Shown piece by piece: positions 1 to 12,900 of a stretch of DNA of 64,000 nt. The notes under the pieces are model-generated. The model was not told the DNA's origin. It did not search any database and was given only the letters and a program-made list of their open reading frames with translations. The stretch covers positions 7,881,821 through 7,945,820 of the forward strand of contig NC_079312.1 in assembly GCF_029931775.1 (NCBI RefSeq), in the 5' to 3' direction. Position numbers and translations under genes: made by a program. Each line of letters begins with the position of its first letter. The first letter of the stretch is position 1. The DNA comes from Euleptes europaea. Taxonomy: Eukaryota > Chordata > Lepidosauria > Squamata > Sphaerodactylidae.

Positions 1-450
1 CACTGACACCCCTGAGCTAGTTGGGCTGGCTAGGAAGAGGGAAGCCAGAGTTACACGGAGGGGATTAATGGTTTCCCTTTACAGGTCAGACTGGGGAGAG
101 AGAAGGCGGCCTTCAGCATCCCCAGCAGCATTCAGCGAGAACGTAAAGGGAAGCAACAACCCTGCAGTTAGGCTTTACGTTGTGGACTTTTCTTTCTCTC
201 CGGGTGATTGCACTTGGGGTTGTTTCCCAATGTACCGCGTGCCCTTCCTGGAGGGCACGGAAGATTTTGTGTGCTGCGCTTGTAATTGTTGGGTTACTTG
301 AAGTTATAGGTTGCGCTGTTATATCAACTGTGTCGCTCTTCTCTTGCAGGCAATTTCACCTCTGTCCACCAGCAGTGCTGTCAGTTGATTGAATTCAGAA
401 CCCCCCCACCCCCTTATCCTCTAGTGGGGATTCGTAGCAACAGGGTTACA

Positions 451-1816
451 CAGGGAAGGGGGCTGCATCTCTCTCTCTCCCCCGCACATCCCCATCCCTT
501 TGCAGAGAGGGTGGGGGGGGGGAAGAGGGGCGCAAGACGGAGCAGCCCCCGAGGCTCTTCGGAGGGGGCTCTCTCGGATCGGGACCCGCCTCTGACCTCC
601 CTGGCCTTTCCCTCCCACCCCCGCCCCACATCCCCCGGCCCCCCTCCCCGGATCCCCCCTTGACTCACCCGGAAGGAGGTGACGGGCGAGAGCGACAAAG
701 GCCGCCATTCCCACGGCGAGCGGGCCGGAAGGAAGGAAGTTGACGGGCTTCCCCGGCGGCCCCTCTAGGACGTGGGACTCGCTGGCCTCGGTTTCTGCGG
801 GGCGGAGACGGCCGGCAGGGGGAGCCCTCCGCCCACTCTGCCTGGGCTGGGCTGGGCTGCTTGTGGAGGCCGGAAACGTTTGGGGGAACATCTGGGGAAG
901 CTGGAGGAACCCCCCCCCCAGCCCCCCAGCCCCGCCTAACCTCTGGAAGCGGGAGATGCGGCCTTTCCCCAAGCAGGCTCCAGCCCCCCTGTTCCCTGGC
1001 TCAGATTCACTGGCCTTCGTGGGAGCCCCGAAGGAGGAGGGGGAGCTGGCAAGCAGAGGCCCCCTTTCTCCTTGGGGACTTTATTTTCTCCAACAAATGG
1101 GAAGCTCCCCACCCCACCCCCACGTTAGACCCAGGCAAAGATGGTGTGATTTGGAGGCTGGTGGCAACAGAGGCGAGACTCTACAGGCCTTCAGACACCC
1201 TGCCAATGAAGAGGTCTTCTTGAGCGTGATGGATGCATCCTGGCATAATATTCTAGAAGCCGCAGCGGAGGAGGAAGATCCGGAGGAAGCAACTGTGCTG
1301 ACAACAGTTATCCTTCTAGGAGGAAAATCTGGCCAAGCTCCACTTTGGGGGCTACTCCGCAGAGAGCTCGGGGACAGAGGCCCCCCGCCCCCCAAAGTAT
1401 GGCGAGGACATGGAGCTATCGGGGTGGCACACCCGGGGTGGGGCCTCATTCATCATACTGATCTGTTCAGGTTTTTCATAGCTCCCCCCAAAGTAGTTGC
1501 TTTGCAAAACAAAACCACCAGATTTGCAACCTAAAGCGCAGCTGTTTACAGCACTGGTCAAAAACACTTTTAGCAGCTCGTATACAAGCTCGCCCCTTAG
1601 AATTGCATGCCCAGGCAGACTCACAGGGGTTGACAAGAATACAATTTGCCTTCTGCTGCCAGGACATCAGGAGGAGCCTTTTCCTTCCTCCTGGAGAACT
1701 GCAGCATCTCTCTTCTGCACCCTCCCCTAGAGGTGGATCAGTTGTGAAACTGATGATACGTAAGCGTCAGGGTCCCTAATCCTGGAGGGGCCCCCTGAAG
1801 CAACTTAAAAAAAAAA
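451..1816. repeat. CpG-rich promoter block, copy 1 of a 1.37-kb duplication
   Basis: This block matches 33621-34988 almost base for base in the same orientation. Both copies start at the same CAGGGAAGGGGGCTGCATC string and both stop at a run of ten or more A. It is GC- and CpG-rich at its left end and carries a minus-strand splice donor (see the exon entry at 669). The long open frames inside it differ in length and frame between the two copies, so I do not read it as coding. It most likely holds the promoter and 5' exon of a minus-strand zinc-finger paralogue that continues beyond the left edge of the window. Confidence 0.8.
669..870 (-). other. Probable first (5' UTR) exon of an off-window SCAN-KRAB-type paralogue
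   Basis: On the minus strand the sequence runs from a CpG-rich region into a strong splice donor, GG|GTGAGT, with the exon ending at 669. The 5' limit of the exon is a guess. The same donor stands in the second copy of the block at 33833, upstream of the SCAN-KRAB gene. By analogy this exon should feed a minus-strand gene whose coding exons lie left of position 1. That part is inference. Confidence 0.5.
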
Positions 1817-2199
1817 GGTAATGGTCCCCTGGGCGAGCACCGGGTCATTCCTGACCCATGGGGTGATGTCACATCTTGACGTTTACTAGGCAGGTTTATG
1901 GGGTGGCTTGCCGGGGTGGCTTGCCAGTGCCTTCCCCAGTCATCTCCCCTTTACCCCCAGCAAGCTGGGTACTCATTTTACCGACCTCGGAAAGATGGAA
2001 GGCTGAGTTGACCTGGAGCCGGCTACCTGGAACTTTCTTTTAATGAGTGAATTTCTCAACAAAATCGATGGGAGTTTTTCAGTGATCGAATCATAAGCCA
2101 ATGGGTTGAAGTACTTAATATTGACTTTAGATTATGCTCTAATACCCATTTCATATGGCCTCAAAATGTCCCTGTAATTGGTCACATTTCAAAACTTTC
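1817..2199. other. Gene-free stretch, unclassified interspersed repeat
   Basis: No coding signal. Part of it (about 1820-2035, with the words GGTACTCATTTTACCGACCT and GGATGGAAGGCTGAG-like) reads like a dispersed vertebrate repeat that I cannot assign to a family. The remainder holds nothing I can name. Confidence 0.35.
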
Positions 2200-2560
2200 A
2201 GATCTCATTGCATTCTATCTCTGCCTTCTGGTATGTTTGCTGCTCCTCCCAATTTGATGTCATCTGCAAATTTAATGAGTAGTCCCTCCACCCCCTCACC
2301 CAGATCATTTATAAAATAAAGTACCTGGCACAGAACCAAGCCTTGTGGCACCCCACTGGACACCTCCATCCAGATGAAATGCCGTTGACAACTACTCTTT
2401 GAGTGCGGTTCTCCAACTAGTTCCCTACCCACCTAATCATCCTAGAGTCCAGTCCACCATCCTCTAGTTTACCCATCAGATCATGGGGAATCCTGTCAAA
2501 GGTTTTACTGAAATCCAGGTATACACCATCGACAGCATTCCCTCGATCCAGTAAGCTCGG
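2200..2560 (-). mobile_element. CR1-type LINE fragment, reverse transcriptase part
   Basis: The minus strand encodes the CR1 RT signature VSSGVPQGLVLCQVLYFIND followed by [13 protein letters not shown], matching the SSGVPQG and FADD blocks of CR1 ORF2. Several frame breaks lie upstream, so this is a dead 5'-truncated copy. The same RT block appears on the plus strand at about 8040-8160. Confidence 0.8.
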
Positions 2561-3459
2561 CACTCAATCAGAGGAGGACACGAGGTTGTACCGCCAGAGC
2601 ATGCCTAGGTGTTGGCGTTTGGCCTTCATCCTGTTCTGATTTTGTTTGGGAAGGTCAAAAGTGCCCCTACTTTTCATTTTGTTGGGGTGTGTTTAAGGTT
2701 TTGAGGGGAGGGGTAAGAATTGGTTCTGTTACACTTTTCTAGGTGGTTTGTTGTGCTTCTGGATTGGGTTGTAGTCTGGTTGTCTGGGGCTTGTGTTGGT
2801 TCTTGGGGAGGAAAGCATTGGCCTGTGCTTGCTCACAGGCATGCCTCTCTGCTTTTCCACTGAAGAAACAAAAAGGCTGTTTTTTTTCCTCCAGTGGAAT
2901 GTGGGTATGCTGATTTTTTTAGGCAGAGGAACCAAATTTGTAGCCCCCCTGAATCAAACTCCACCAAACTTGGAGGTTTACTCTGAGGAGAGTCATCAGC
3001 AAATTTGCTGCCCTCCCAAGAGCCCAGAAAATACCTTCCACTGAATGCCAGTAACCTGCACACCATAAGAAAGTTGGCTTTCCAACTCATATTCTCAGAT
3101 GAGAAAACGGACAGTATAGTCTATGGGAAGTTTGCAGTGGTTTCCTAAGGAGGATGGGGCCATCCCTTGGACCCCCTGTCCCAAAACTTGACCAAACTTT
3201 GGAGTTCTTGCAAGGAGAGTCCCTTGCAGCTACCTTAAAACATTTGGTAACTCTACCTAGAAAAATGCCCCCACAGGAGCTTTGAAAAAAAGTTCCCATT
3301 GACTATAATGGACCTGCATTTTTTTAGGAAACCTAGAAGAAAGCAGAAATTCCCATTTAATGCTATGGGTATTCAGCTTATTTCGGGTCTCTTGAAAAAA
3401 AAAATCAGGCCCATTTAACCCGAACCTGAAATGGACCTGAAAAAATACACCGTCCTAGA
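2561..3459. other. Gene-free stretch
   Basis: No supported gene. The sequence from about 2690 to 3420 looks like an old unclassified repeat, with phrases such as CCACCAAACTTGGAGG and a Pro/Leu-free T-rich strand. Short open frames are not conserved anywhere else in the window. Confidence 0.4.
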
Positions 3460-3560
3460 AGAGACCAGAACTGTACAAAACACTGTACAGTGTTGGTTGG
3501 TCTCACCATAGATTTGTATATGAGCAGTAGTAGGATAGCATCAGTTTTATTCTCTATGCC
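3460..3560 (-). mobile_element. CR1 fragment, ORF2 C-terminal region
   Basis: The minus strand contains a decayed version of the CR1 ORF2 tail (tyrosine-lysine-S-V-RP-LEYCVQFW block) that is also seen at 32247-32438. It is only about 100 bp long and is not continuous with the 2200-2560 piece. Confidence 0.55.
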
Positions 3561-3837
3561 CTAATTATGGCCAAGGCTGCCCAGCATAGGGGACTTTGCC
3601 TCCTTCCCCACCCTGCCACTCTAAACCCCTCCAGGATCCCCCAGCTTCTGGAGCCTACATCCTCCAGCACTCCTGCAAACAAAGCAGGATCCCAAAAGGA
3701 GGAAGTTGGAGGACTTGGGTGTTTCTCTCTGTTGTGGGATTTCACTTTCCCACCTCTCCGTCCTTTGTGATTGGTTTTCCCTGCCTGCTCACTTACCAAA
3801 AGCAGAGCCCAGAGAATTTGATAGGAAAGATAGACCT

Positions 3838-4566
3838 TGCACACAAGACACTCTTAAATGGCACACAAACGTATACCAGTAAACCATGCAGCTTTATTGA
3901 ACTTACAAAAGAATATAAGGCAAAGAAAGAAGCAATACTTAACTAAATATATACGGCAGAATTTTACAACCCACACACAAGTTGACACACAAAACAGACA
4001 GCTAGCAGAGTACTCTGGGTCATTCCAAGGAAAGACAGAGATGGCAACCACAAAGTATGGAGCCCTGGTCTCTCCGTTAGAAGGACAAAGGACTGGGCAT
4101 CTTGAACGCCCTTTTATAGGCTAAACCGTGAGAGGAGGGTCCCAAACCGACACCTCCCTTTCAAATTCTTCAGGAGATGGGTTTCACAAATCATGGCTAA
4201 TCTTGTTTGGAAATGTCCTGTTCCAAAATAAGTTTCCCAGATCCAGGGTCTCTGACAACTACTTGTTCATCTGTGTACAAAAACAATTCTCCCCATGCTT
4301 AAGCAGGCAATTTGCTGCCTGTCTAAATGACCTTGTTATCCCTAAACATAATTTTGGGCACCTAATGTGTTTTGGTTGATTCCTAGCAATGCAATCTCCT
4401 GTACCCTTTAAGGTCAGGGGCCTAGTTGAAGCTGGGGTCAGCTAGAGGCCTGTCCCCTGAAAGCCATCGTCAGGCCTTCGTGTGGCTTCTAAGCTACAGG
4501 TTATAATATTAAGGTATAAATATGGTTCTTCTTAAGCCAAACTAATCTTTAATATAAAAATTCTCA
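3838..4566 (-). mobile_element. Fossil 3' LTR of an endogenous retrovirus
   Basis: Read on the minus strand, this begins TGAGAATT and ends GTGTGCA, the TG...CA form of an LTR. A TATA box (TATAAAAGGGCG, at 4107-4118) and an AATAAA signal (3894-3899) are in the right order and spacing for U3-R-U5. A purine-rich tract (4567-4584) directly precedes the LTR, which marks it as the 3' LTR of a minus-strand provirus. Only a short stretch of internal sequence follows and no other retroviral gene is recognisable, so this is a terminal fragment of a broken element. Confidence 0.65.
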
Positions 4567-4584
4567 CCACTCTCCTCCTTTTTG
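4567..4584 (-). other. Polypurine tract of the ERV fragment
   Basis: The minus-strand purine run (AAAAAGGAGGAGAGTGG) lies immediately 5' of the LTR's TG. This is where retroviral plus-strand priming takes place. Confidence 0.6.
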
Positions 4585-4984
4585 TATCCTCTCTAGGAAC
4601 CGCATTTCTATCTGCTTCTTAACACCTGATTAGCTCTTGTGGACAGAGAGGGAAGGAAAACATTACATGAGTATTTTAAGCCCCAACCTGGCCAACAAAA
4701 CCTGCATTCTAATCCAGAGGTTTAAAGTTTGGCTGCGGTTGCTCAGTGGGGATGGCAAGACACTCTGTTCATGTGGCTGCGCATATTAGAATAAAGTTGT
4801 TTGAGAGGTAGCTGCCACCAATATTTGTTTTATTCTCTCCCACTCCTCTTCCCAGTGTATTTATCCCTCTTCTCCCTTCCACTTGCACTTCCTCTGGTCT
4901 TTGGCTTTGCCTCCTGCAGCAGCCATTTTGGAGTCATACCCAGCATGCTATGTCCGAATCAGGATCAGAGGACCATGGCTTTTA

Positions 4985-5115
4985 CATTGGGTGCTGTGAA
5001 ACAGGCAGGATGCTGCTGCAGTCATCTTGTTTGTGGGCTTCCTAAAGGCACCTGGTTGGCCACTGTGTGAACAGACTGCTGGACTTGATGGACCTTGGTC
5101 TGATCCAGCATGGTC
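4985..5115 (+). mobile_element. CR1 3' end
   Basis: It carries the standard CR1 3' tail: CACTGTGTGAACAGACTG, GACTTGATGGACCTTGGTC, and a short TTCTTATGTTCTTA terminal repeat. It is truncated at its 5' side. Confidence 0.75.
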
Positions 5116-6589
5116 TTTCTTATGTTCTTATTTTTAATTCCCAAAGATTCCCCCAGGCTCAAAAAGGAGAGGGAATCTTGCTCTAAGCTATCCAGACAAT
5201 AGAAGTGAACACATTAACTAAGGCAGGAATGGCTCAGCACTGTTACTTGTGGTTGCTGTACAGCCCCCAAATGGCAACCAACTTCTTACAAGAACACCAT
5301 TCATTACAATTTCAAAACTGCAAAACAGACTAAATATTGTATTGGCAAAGGCACCCTTTTGCTATTAATTTTAGGAAACAAGAACTCTTTAGAAATGGAG
5401 ATGTTTTAGCAGGAAATTTAAGTACTGTAAAATTTTCTCTCTCCACATCTCTGTTAACCTTCTTGAACAGTACAGTCCAAAGGAAAGTTTACTTGATGGG
5501 CATAGAAAATAGTGGCTTGGTCTTTCTCCAGCTTTGGGGTAGGCTCCTGTTTGAAGGAAGGAGAGGACACAGGAAAGAGATCCCATCCAATGCTTCAAAG
5601 AGCCTCACATTTGAGGCCTGAACACAGACTCCAACAGTGACATTACTTGGACTCTCAAAGTTCTCTAGAACTTTCCAGAACCCAAAGAGGACAAGCGAAA
5701 GCCCTTTGGGATACTATAGCAAGTGTCACGCAGGGGTCCCTTAGTCCCACTTCTGAGACCCATCATCCAGATAGGGCTGGAACCACCAGAGGATGATGCC
5801 CCCAATTACGATCTTGGCTTCTTGGCATAGAAGGATACCACCATCTACTGTATTAATGGAGACTCAACAGGGACACTCTCCACCCCTCTGTCTTTCCCAC
5901 AACACATCTTCCCTCACAGCCACTGAACCAGCTGCACCTCCAAAATCCTCCCTCAAACATGGATTGAGAACGATCCCACATCCAAATGTTTAAACCTAGA
6001 GATTGATGCCACTTCTCTCTGCACTCAATTGTTGGATTAGGAGATGATTGGGAGGATTCTACCCCTCTCCTTCATAAAAGGAGAAGCATTCTGACAATAT
6101 ACAAAAAGCTGGTATTTTGGCACACAACCAACCCATCTAATGCATATCATTTACCAGGGATGGGGCTCCCTGAAGAGGCGAAGGGGAGCCCTCCTTTGAA
6201 ATCTTCAGGAGGTGCTGCAAGGCCTGCTTGGTTGCCAGGGCTTGTCTGGGTGTTTGAAGAGCAAGCAAGAGAGATGAGGGGGTTGCTATTTTCATTTCAT
6301 TTCTTCAAAGAAGTCTATGTAGTACATAGGCTTTTAGACAAAATAATGTAACAATAATTGAAATACATGGGAAAGAAACACTCAGCACTTTAAGGCAAAA
6401 GTAAATATTAAATACATACTATAAGATAGCAAATTGAAGTCACAATTAAAATAGCCACAAAACCATGGGGTTTTTAAGTAGGGCAATGAATGAGTGGTAG
6501 TAATTCAAATTTCTAATGCAGCCATGATCTAACCGAGACAATCAATGTAGGGATTTAAATGAGGGAGAGCAAACAGCAGAGGCCCACCT
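5116..6589. other. Gene-free stretch
   Basis: No supported gene, RNA or classified repeat. Short open frames on both strands show no recognisable domain. The stretch near 5700-5990 (a C-rich strand ending near 5990) may be an old repeat, but I cannot place it. Confidence 0.4.
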
Positions 6590-6759
6590 GGGAGGGATGG
6601 GTCTAATGGAGACAAAGGTGCTGGGCTTCAGGTGTCTATGTACCAATGCCCAAAGCTTGGGCAATAATACTGGAGGAGGAAGGAGACAGCCCAGTGGAAA
6701 GTATCTGGGTGAGGATAAGGGAAGGACAAACAGTATTGTGGCTGGAGTGTGCAATAGAC

Positions 6760-6948
6760 CAGGGCTTCTTAAACTTTTTCCACATACGACCGCTTTTCGC
6801 CTGAGAAATGTTTACGCCACGCCGGGTATATAGGTATATATATAAACCGGTATACAAATCAAACATTTACTTATAATAAATCAAATATTCTGCGACCCCC
6901 ACATTCAGTTATGTGACCCCGTATGACCCAGACTTTAAGAAGCTTTGC
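6760..6948. mobile_element. hAT-type miniature inverted-repeat element
   Basis: The ends form an inverted repeat around the core GCTTCTTAAA (left CAGGGCTTCTTAAAC, right end reading CAAAGCTTCTTAAAG in reverse complement). It is flanked by 8-bp direct repeats CAATAGAC (6752-6759) and TAATAGAC (6949-6956), 7 of 8 matching. Removing the element and one repeat restores the CR1 phrase GCAATAGACCTCCTGACC. It is 189 bp long with no coding capacity. The superfamily call rests on the 8-bp target duplication and the CAGGG-like end. Confidence 0.8.
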
Positions 6949-7564
6949 TAATAGACCTCCTGACCAGGGTGAGGAGGTGATTGCTGCCCTCCGTGAGCAG
7001 CTTGACAGGGTATCCAAATGACAAGAGCTGGTAGTGATGGGTGATTTCAACTTCCCTGATGTGTGCTGGGAGATGAAGCGACCACAGTTACGTAAGTTCC
7101 TCACCTGCCTGGCAGACAACTTCCTTCATCAAATGGTGGAGGTAGCTACAAGGAGCTCAGTATACTCAATTTAATACTGACCAACAGGCAAGAAATAGTA
7201 GATGAGGTAAAGGGGTGGGGACCTTAGAGGGAAGTGATCATGTCCTCCTAGAATTAGTTTTGTTGGGGGGGACCAAGGAAGTTCGTAGCCACACACGTCA
7301 GTTAGATTTTGGTAAAGCAGATTTTAATAAACTCAGAGGCCTGATGAGAATCATTCCATGCACAAGACTGCTGGAAGGGAAAGGAGCAAGTGAAGGGTGG
7401 GCTCTCCTAAAACATGAGCTCTTGCAAGCTCAAGCCCTCAGTATTCCAACAAGAAGGAAACATGGTAGGGGATACAAGAATCCAATGTGGATCAACAGAG
7501 AACTCCATGATGAGCTAAGGGAGAAAAAGGAAATGTTCAAGAAATGGAGGCAAGGACATACCTC

Positions 7565-7795
7565 TTGTTTGGAGGTTCTAGCAAGGGAGCGCAGCTATCG
7601 TATACCCTTTGACCGAAGAACGGTACGCTCCTCCTATCTGGGATGGTCGTCCTCTTCCACCGAGCGCATAGCTTCGGGAGGGACGCAAGTGGAGCGGTGA
7701 GGGTTGGGGACACCCGCCTTGCCAGCCAGATCAGCCGAATCAACCCTAGCGATCAATGGGGTGACAGATGTCGCAGCCAGATCGCCCTCACATCC
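7565..7795 (-). pseudogene. RN7SK: 7SK small nuclear RNA retropseudogene, 3'-truncated
   Basis: Read on the minus strand from 7795, the sequence begins GGATGTGAGGGCGATCTGGC, the conserved 5' end of vertebrate 7SK RNA (the P-TEFb-sequestering RNA). It continues colinearly through the hairpin-1 GAUC motifs, the GTGTCCCC and GGAAGAGGACGACCATCC stretches, to CTAGAACCTCCAAACAA. It then stops about 100 nt short of the normal 3' end, with no A tail. Flanking direct repeats AAGGACATACCTC (7552-7564) and AAGGACACACCTC (7796-7808) match at 12 of 13 positions and lie within a CR1. It lacks 7SK's 3' hairpin and the usual external promoter, so it is a dead copy. Confidence 0.9.
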
Positions 7796-8200
7796 AAGGA
7801 CACACCTCTAAAGAAGAGTATCTGCGGCTTGCTAGGCACTGTATATCAGCCATTAGAGAGGCCAAAGCTCAAAGTGAGCTGAGGATTTCAATAAGACTTT
7901 TGGCAGGGTTCCCCATGATGTTCTGATGGGTAAACTAAATTACTGTGGACTGGACTTTAGGAAAGTTAGGTGGATTTGGAACCGGTTGGAGAACCGTACT
8001 CAAAGAGTAGTTGTCAATGACATTTCATCTGAATAGAAAGAGATGTCCAGTGGGGTGCCACAGGGGTCAGTTCTGGGCCCGGTACTTTTCAATATTTTTA
8101 TAAATGATCTGGATGAGGGTGTGGAGGGGCTACTCATTAAATTTGCAGATGACAACAAATTGGCAGGAGCAATGAGTCAATGAGTTTTGAACCTGAGAAC

Positions 8201-8739
8201 TGAAGAGATTACAGTGCAAAATTAGTCCAACGAGAAACCCGGGGGGGGGGTGTCCAGGTAATAGACAAAATCTGGCGCACCCTTTTCAGCTCCCACTTTG
8301 ATAGAGAAACGTCGCATAGTTTGGCATGGGACCGGACTTTCATATGGTCGTGATTGGTTCAAGAAATTAAGTTGGATTTGACTGGGCAGTTTGAAGTAGC
8401 TGCCCTCCAAATTCAGAGGGAAGAGTCAGAAAGGACACCCCACGTTCCAAGGCACAGAAGTTTTCAAAGTAGCGGGTTTGGCTGCCTTGATGGCTCAGAG
8501 GTAATTGCCCATTAACTTGAAATGGTCTAGTATTCCTTTGATGAGAGTCGCTGGGGGGTATGTAAAAGCCCTAGTGAAATCATGGCACCGAGATGGAATG
8601 TGCTCTAAACATTACAAACAGATGCGCTCTCTCAAACTTATCCCAAAGATCCCCCCTTTGAACTTTGGGTTTCAAGGGGATGCCCTTCAAAACAAATAAG
8701 ACTGGGGATCAAATTGGGGTGTCTCAGCTGACAGAGGAC
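8201..8739. other. Gene-free stretch downstream of the finger tail
   Basis: No gene or classified repeat seen. It would be downstream flank of the SCAN-KRAB gene before later insertions. I see no convincing minus-strand poly(A) signal in it. Confidence 0.4.
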
Positions 8740-9932
<1,193 letters not shown>

Positions 9933-12900
9933 CTGCCCCCCTTAGGGCTCCCTCCCGCCGCGAGGGGCGGGTTTGTCTGGGTAGGCGTGATGGAATGTAC
10001 GTACCAGTCGGGGGGCGGATACATCGCGGGAACGTACCCATTCGTCATAGGCAGAGGGGAAATGTTTCCAACGAACAAGATATTGCAGAGAGCCATGGTG
10101 CAAATGGGAGTCCAGGATTTTAGACACTTCAAAATGTTCTCCCCCCCCCCCACCATTACTGGCTGTTCGGGAGGCGGTTCCGGGTGCCAGTTTGCGGCGG
10201 CAACGTGAGGCTTGAGGAGGCTGACATGGAAGACAGGGTGGATGAGCCTCAAGGCCTTAGGAAGGGTCAGTTCAACAGTGACAGGGTTAATAACCCGAGC
10301 AACGGGATACGGCCCAACGTATTTGGCACTGAGTTTTTTACACGGCTGGGAAGACCGTAGATTTTTGGTGGACAGGTACACCAGGTCACCAACACTGAAG
10401 TCTTTGCTGGGGAAGTGATGTTTATCTGCTTGGGCTTTGTATTTGCGTTTGGCTCTTTCCAAATGTTTCACTAGCCAGGGCCAGGTGGTGCGGATAGCTT
10501 GAGCCCAAGATGCCACATCATCACCTCCCTCCTTCCCCGCAACATTAACACAACCGACAGGACCAAAGTCATGACCATATACCGCATAAAAAGGGCTAAA
10601 GCCTGTGGATTGATGTACAACATTATTGTAAGCATACTCAGCAAAAGGTAACAGTTCCACCCAATTATCTTGATGGTGATTCACATAGCAACGGAGATAG
10701 CATTCCAGTACTGCATTTACACGTTCAGTTTGTCCATCGGTTTGGGGGTGAAAAGCGCTAGACAAACCCTGCTCCACCCCCACCAACTTAAGAAAGGCCT
10801 TCCAGAATTTAGCCACGTATGTACCCCCGCGGTCACTGATTATCTTACTCAGGAAGGAATGCAAACAGACAACATGTGACATAAAGAGGGGGCCAACTTT
10901 GGGGCGGAGGGTATACCTGCACACGGAACAAGATGCACCTGTTTGGAAAATAAGTCAGTTATAACCCATAGAACAGTCTTACCCTCACTGAGAGGGAGAT
11001 CAGTCATGAAATCCATTGCAATCACCTCCCAGGGTTTGGTGGGAACTTCCAGCGGCTGCAGCAGTCCAGGGGGTTTACCCTGGGATCATTTGACAGTGGC
11101 ACAGATGGGGCAGCTGCGAATGAAGGAGTCCACGTCAGTGCGCATGCCTGCCCACCAAAACTGTCTGCGCAGCAGGTGAAGGGTTTTCAAAAATCCAAAG
11201 TGTCCTGCCGTTTTGGCTCCATGGGCCAATTGGAGGACCTCCTTCCAAAGCATCTTGGGCACATATAATTTTGAGTCTTTGTACCAACAACCACCCCGTT
11301 CTAGTAGGCTTGGGGGCAGCGCCTGAGCGGTGCGCTCGGCCAGGCACTGGGTGCAAAGGGAGTCCAGGAAGGAGTCGGGCAGGGTCACCCCTCCCGCGAA
11401 GGGGGGTGTAGTAGGATCTGCTGGCAGTGGTGAAGGGGTGAGAGGAAGGGCTGATTGTTGTGTGGTACTGGGCGTAGGTGGGTCTGGGGGAGGAATTGAG
11501 TCCTTCCTAACTGAGGCTGTGCCATCTGCTCCATGGGGTCGGGACTGGAGCAAAGTTTGGGACAGGTTTGTACAGCCAAAACTGGTAGAGCCTCCTTTTG
11601 CACTGGGGTGAATAAGGAGACCGTGGAACGGTCGATCTTTACCGGGTATTGGGGGAGTCTGGAAAGAGCATCGGCTAGCACGTTTTGCTTTCCAGGGACG
11701 TGTTTGAGTACAAACTGGAATTGAGCAAAGAATTCAGCCCAACGCTGTTGTTTCGCGGAGAGTTTGTGGACCCCCGTGAGGGCTTCTAGATTCTTGTGAT
11801 CGGTCCAGACCTCAAAGGGGACCCGAGATCCTTCCAGAAATTGCCTCCATGTAGTGAGGGCATGATGGACAGCCGCAGCCTCCTTCTCCCAAATTGGCCA
11901 GTTCAGTTGAGAGTGTGCAAATTTCTTGGAAAAATATGCACAGGGGCGAAGGAGACCGTCTGGCCCCCTTTGCAATAGAGCCCCTCCCATGGCTACGTCA
12001 GATGCATCTACCTGTACAACAAATATTTGGTCAGGATCAGGATGTTGCAGCACTGACTCAGAAGTAAACAACTGTTTGAGGGTTGTAAAGGCATCTTGAC
12101 ATTGAGCGGTCCAATGAATCTTGGCGGTGGGCAACGTGGCAGAGACTCCTTTACCTTTAGTTTTTAGGAGGTCAGTGAGTGGCAGTGCCACTTGTACAAA
12201 AATTGGCAAAGCCAAGAAATTGTTGCACTTGCTTGTGGGTAGAGGGGGGAGCCCAATCAAGCACAGATTGTATTTTAGCAGGATCCATGATGAGGCCCTG
12301 ATGTGAAACTATGTATCCCAAGAAAGCCAGTTGTTTTTGGTGGAATTCACATTTAGACAACTTAGTGTAAAGTTGATTGTCTCTGAGGCGCTGCAACACT
12401 TCTTTGACAAGAGCAACATGCTCATCCATGGAATTAGAGTAAATAATGATATCATCGAGATAAACCACCACGCCCCGATATAACAAATAATGGAGGACCT
12501 CATTAATGAGTTGCATGAAGACCCCCAAAAGGCATCACTAGAAATTAATACATTCCGAAACAGCTGGAGAAGGCTGTGAGGGGTTCGTCCCCATCTCGAA
12601 TCCTAACTTGGTAGTAAGCTTCAACTAAGTCCAATTTGGTGAAAATGCGCCCTTCTCTTAGTTGTCCCAAGATGTTTGAGATCAATGGGATGGGGTAGGC
12701 ATTGGATTGGGTGACTGATTTGAGTTTTCGAAAGTCAATGCATAAGCGCAAGTCCCCCGTCTTCTTTCGGACAAAGAAAGCAGGGGCTGAGCTGGGGGCG
12801 GTGGATGGTCAAATGAACCCTCGGGCGAGATTTTTGTCTAGAAAGTCTCGCAGCACGGCACGTTCGGCAGCGCTCATAGGGTAAATTTTACTTTTAGTCA

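Larger units (their letters stand above)
6590..8200 (+). mobile_element. CR1-type LINE, endonuclease to reverse transcriptase
   Basis: The order of parts fits CR1 ORF2. An endonuclease start (GFRCLCTNAQSLGNN) lies near 6615. Then come [11 protein letters not shown]-like sequence near 7045, EGSDHVLLELVL near 7225 and KKWRQGHTS near 7545. The RT block [15 protein letters not shown] lies near 8045, then a FADD-like box. Internal deletions and stops make it dead. Two later insertions sit inside it, a 189-bp hAT miniature element and a 7SK pseudogene, and both can be lifted out to restore continuous CR1 text. Confidence 0.85.

Noticed and set aside
740-1534. Long plus-strand open frames in the CpG-rich blocks (740-1534 and 33880-34626)
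   Set aside because: Length and frame differ between the two near-identical copies and the composition is Pro/Gly/Arg-rich, as expected for GC-rich non-coding DNA. No domain is seen.
7215-7700. A 161-codon plus-strand open frame
   Set aside because: It is partly CR1 ORF2 and partly antisense 7SK sequence, so it is a chimera of two repeats and not a gene.
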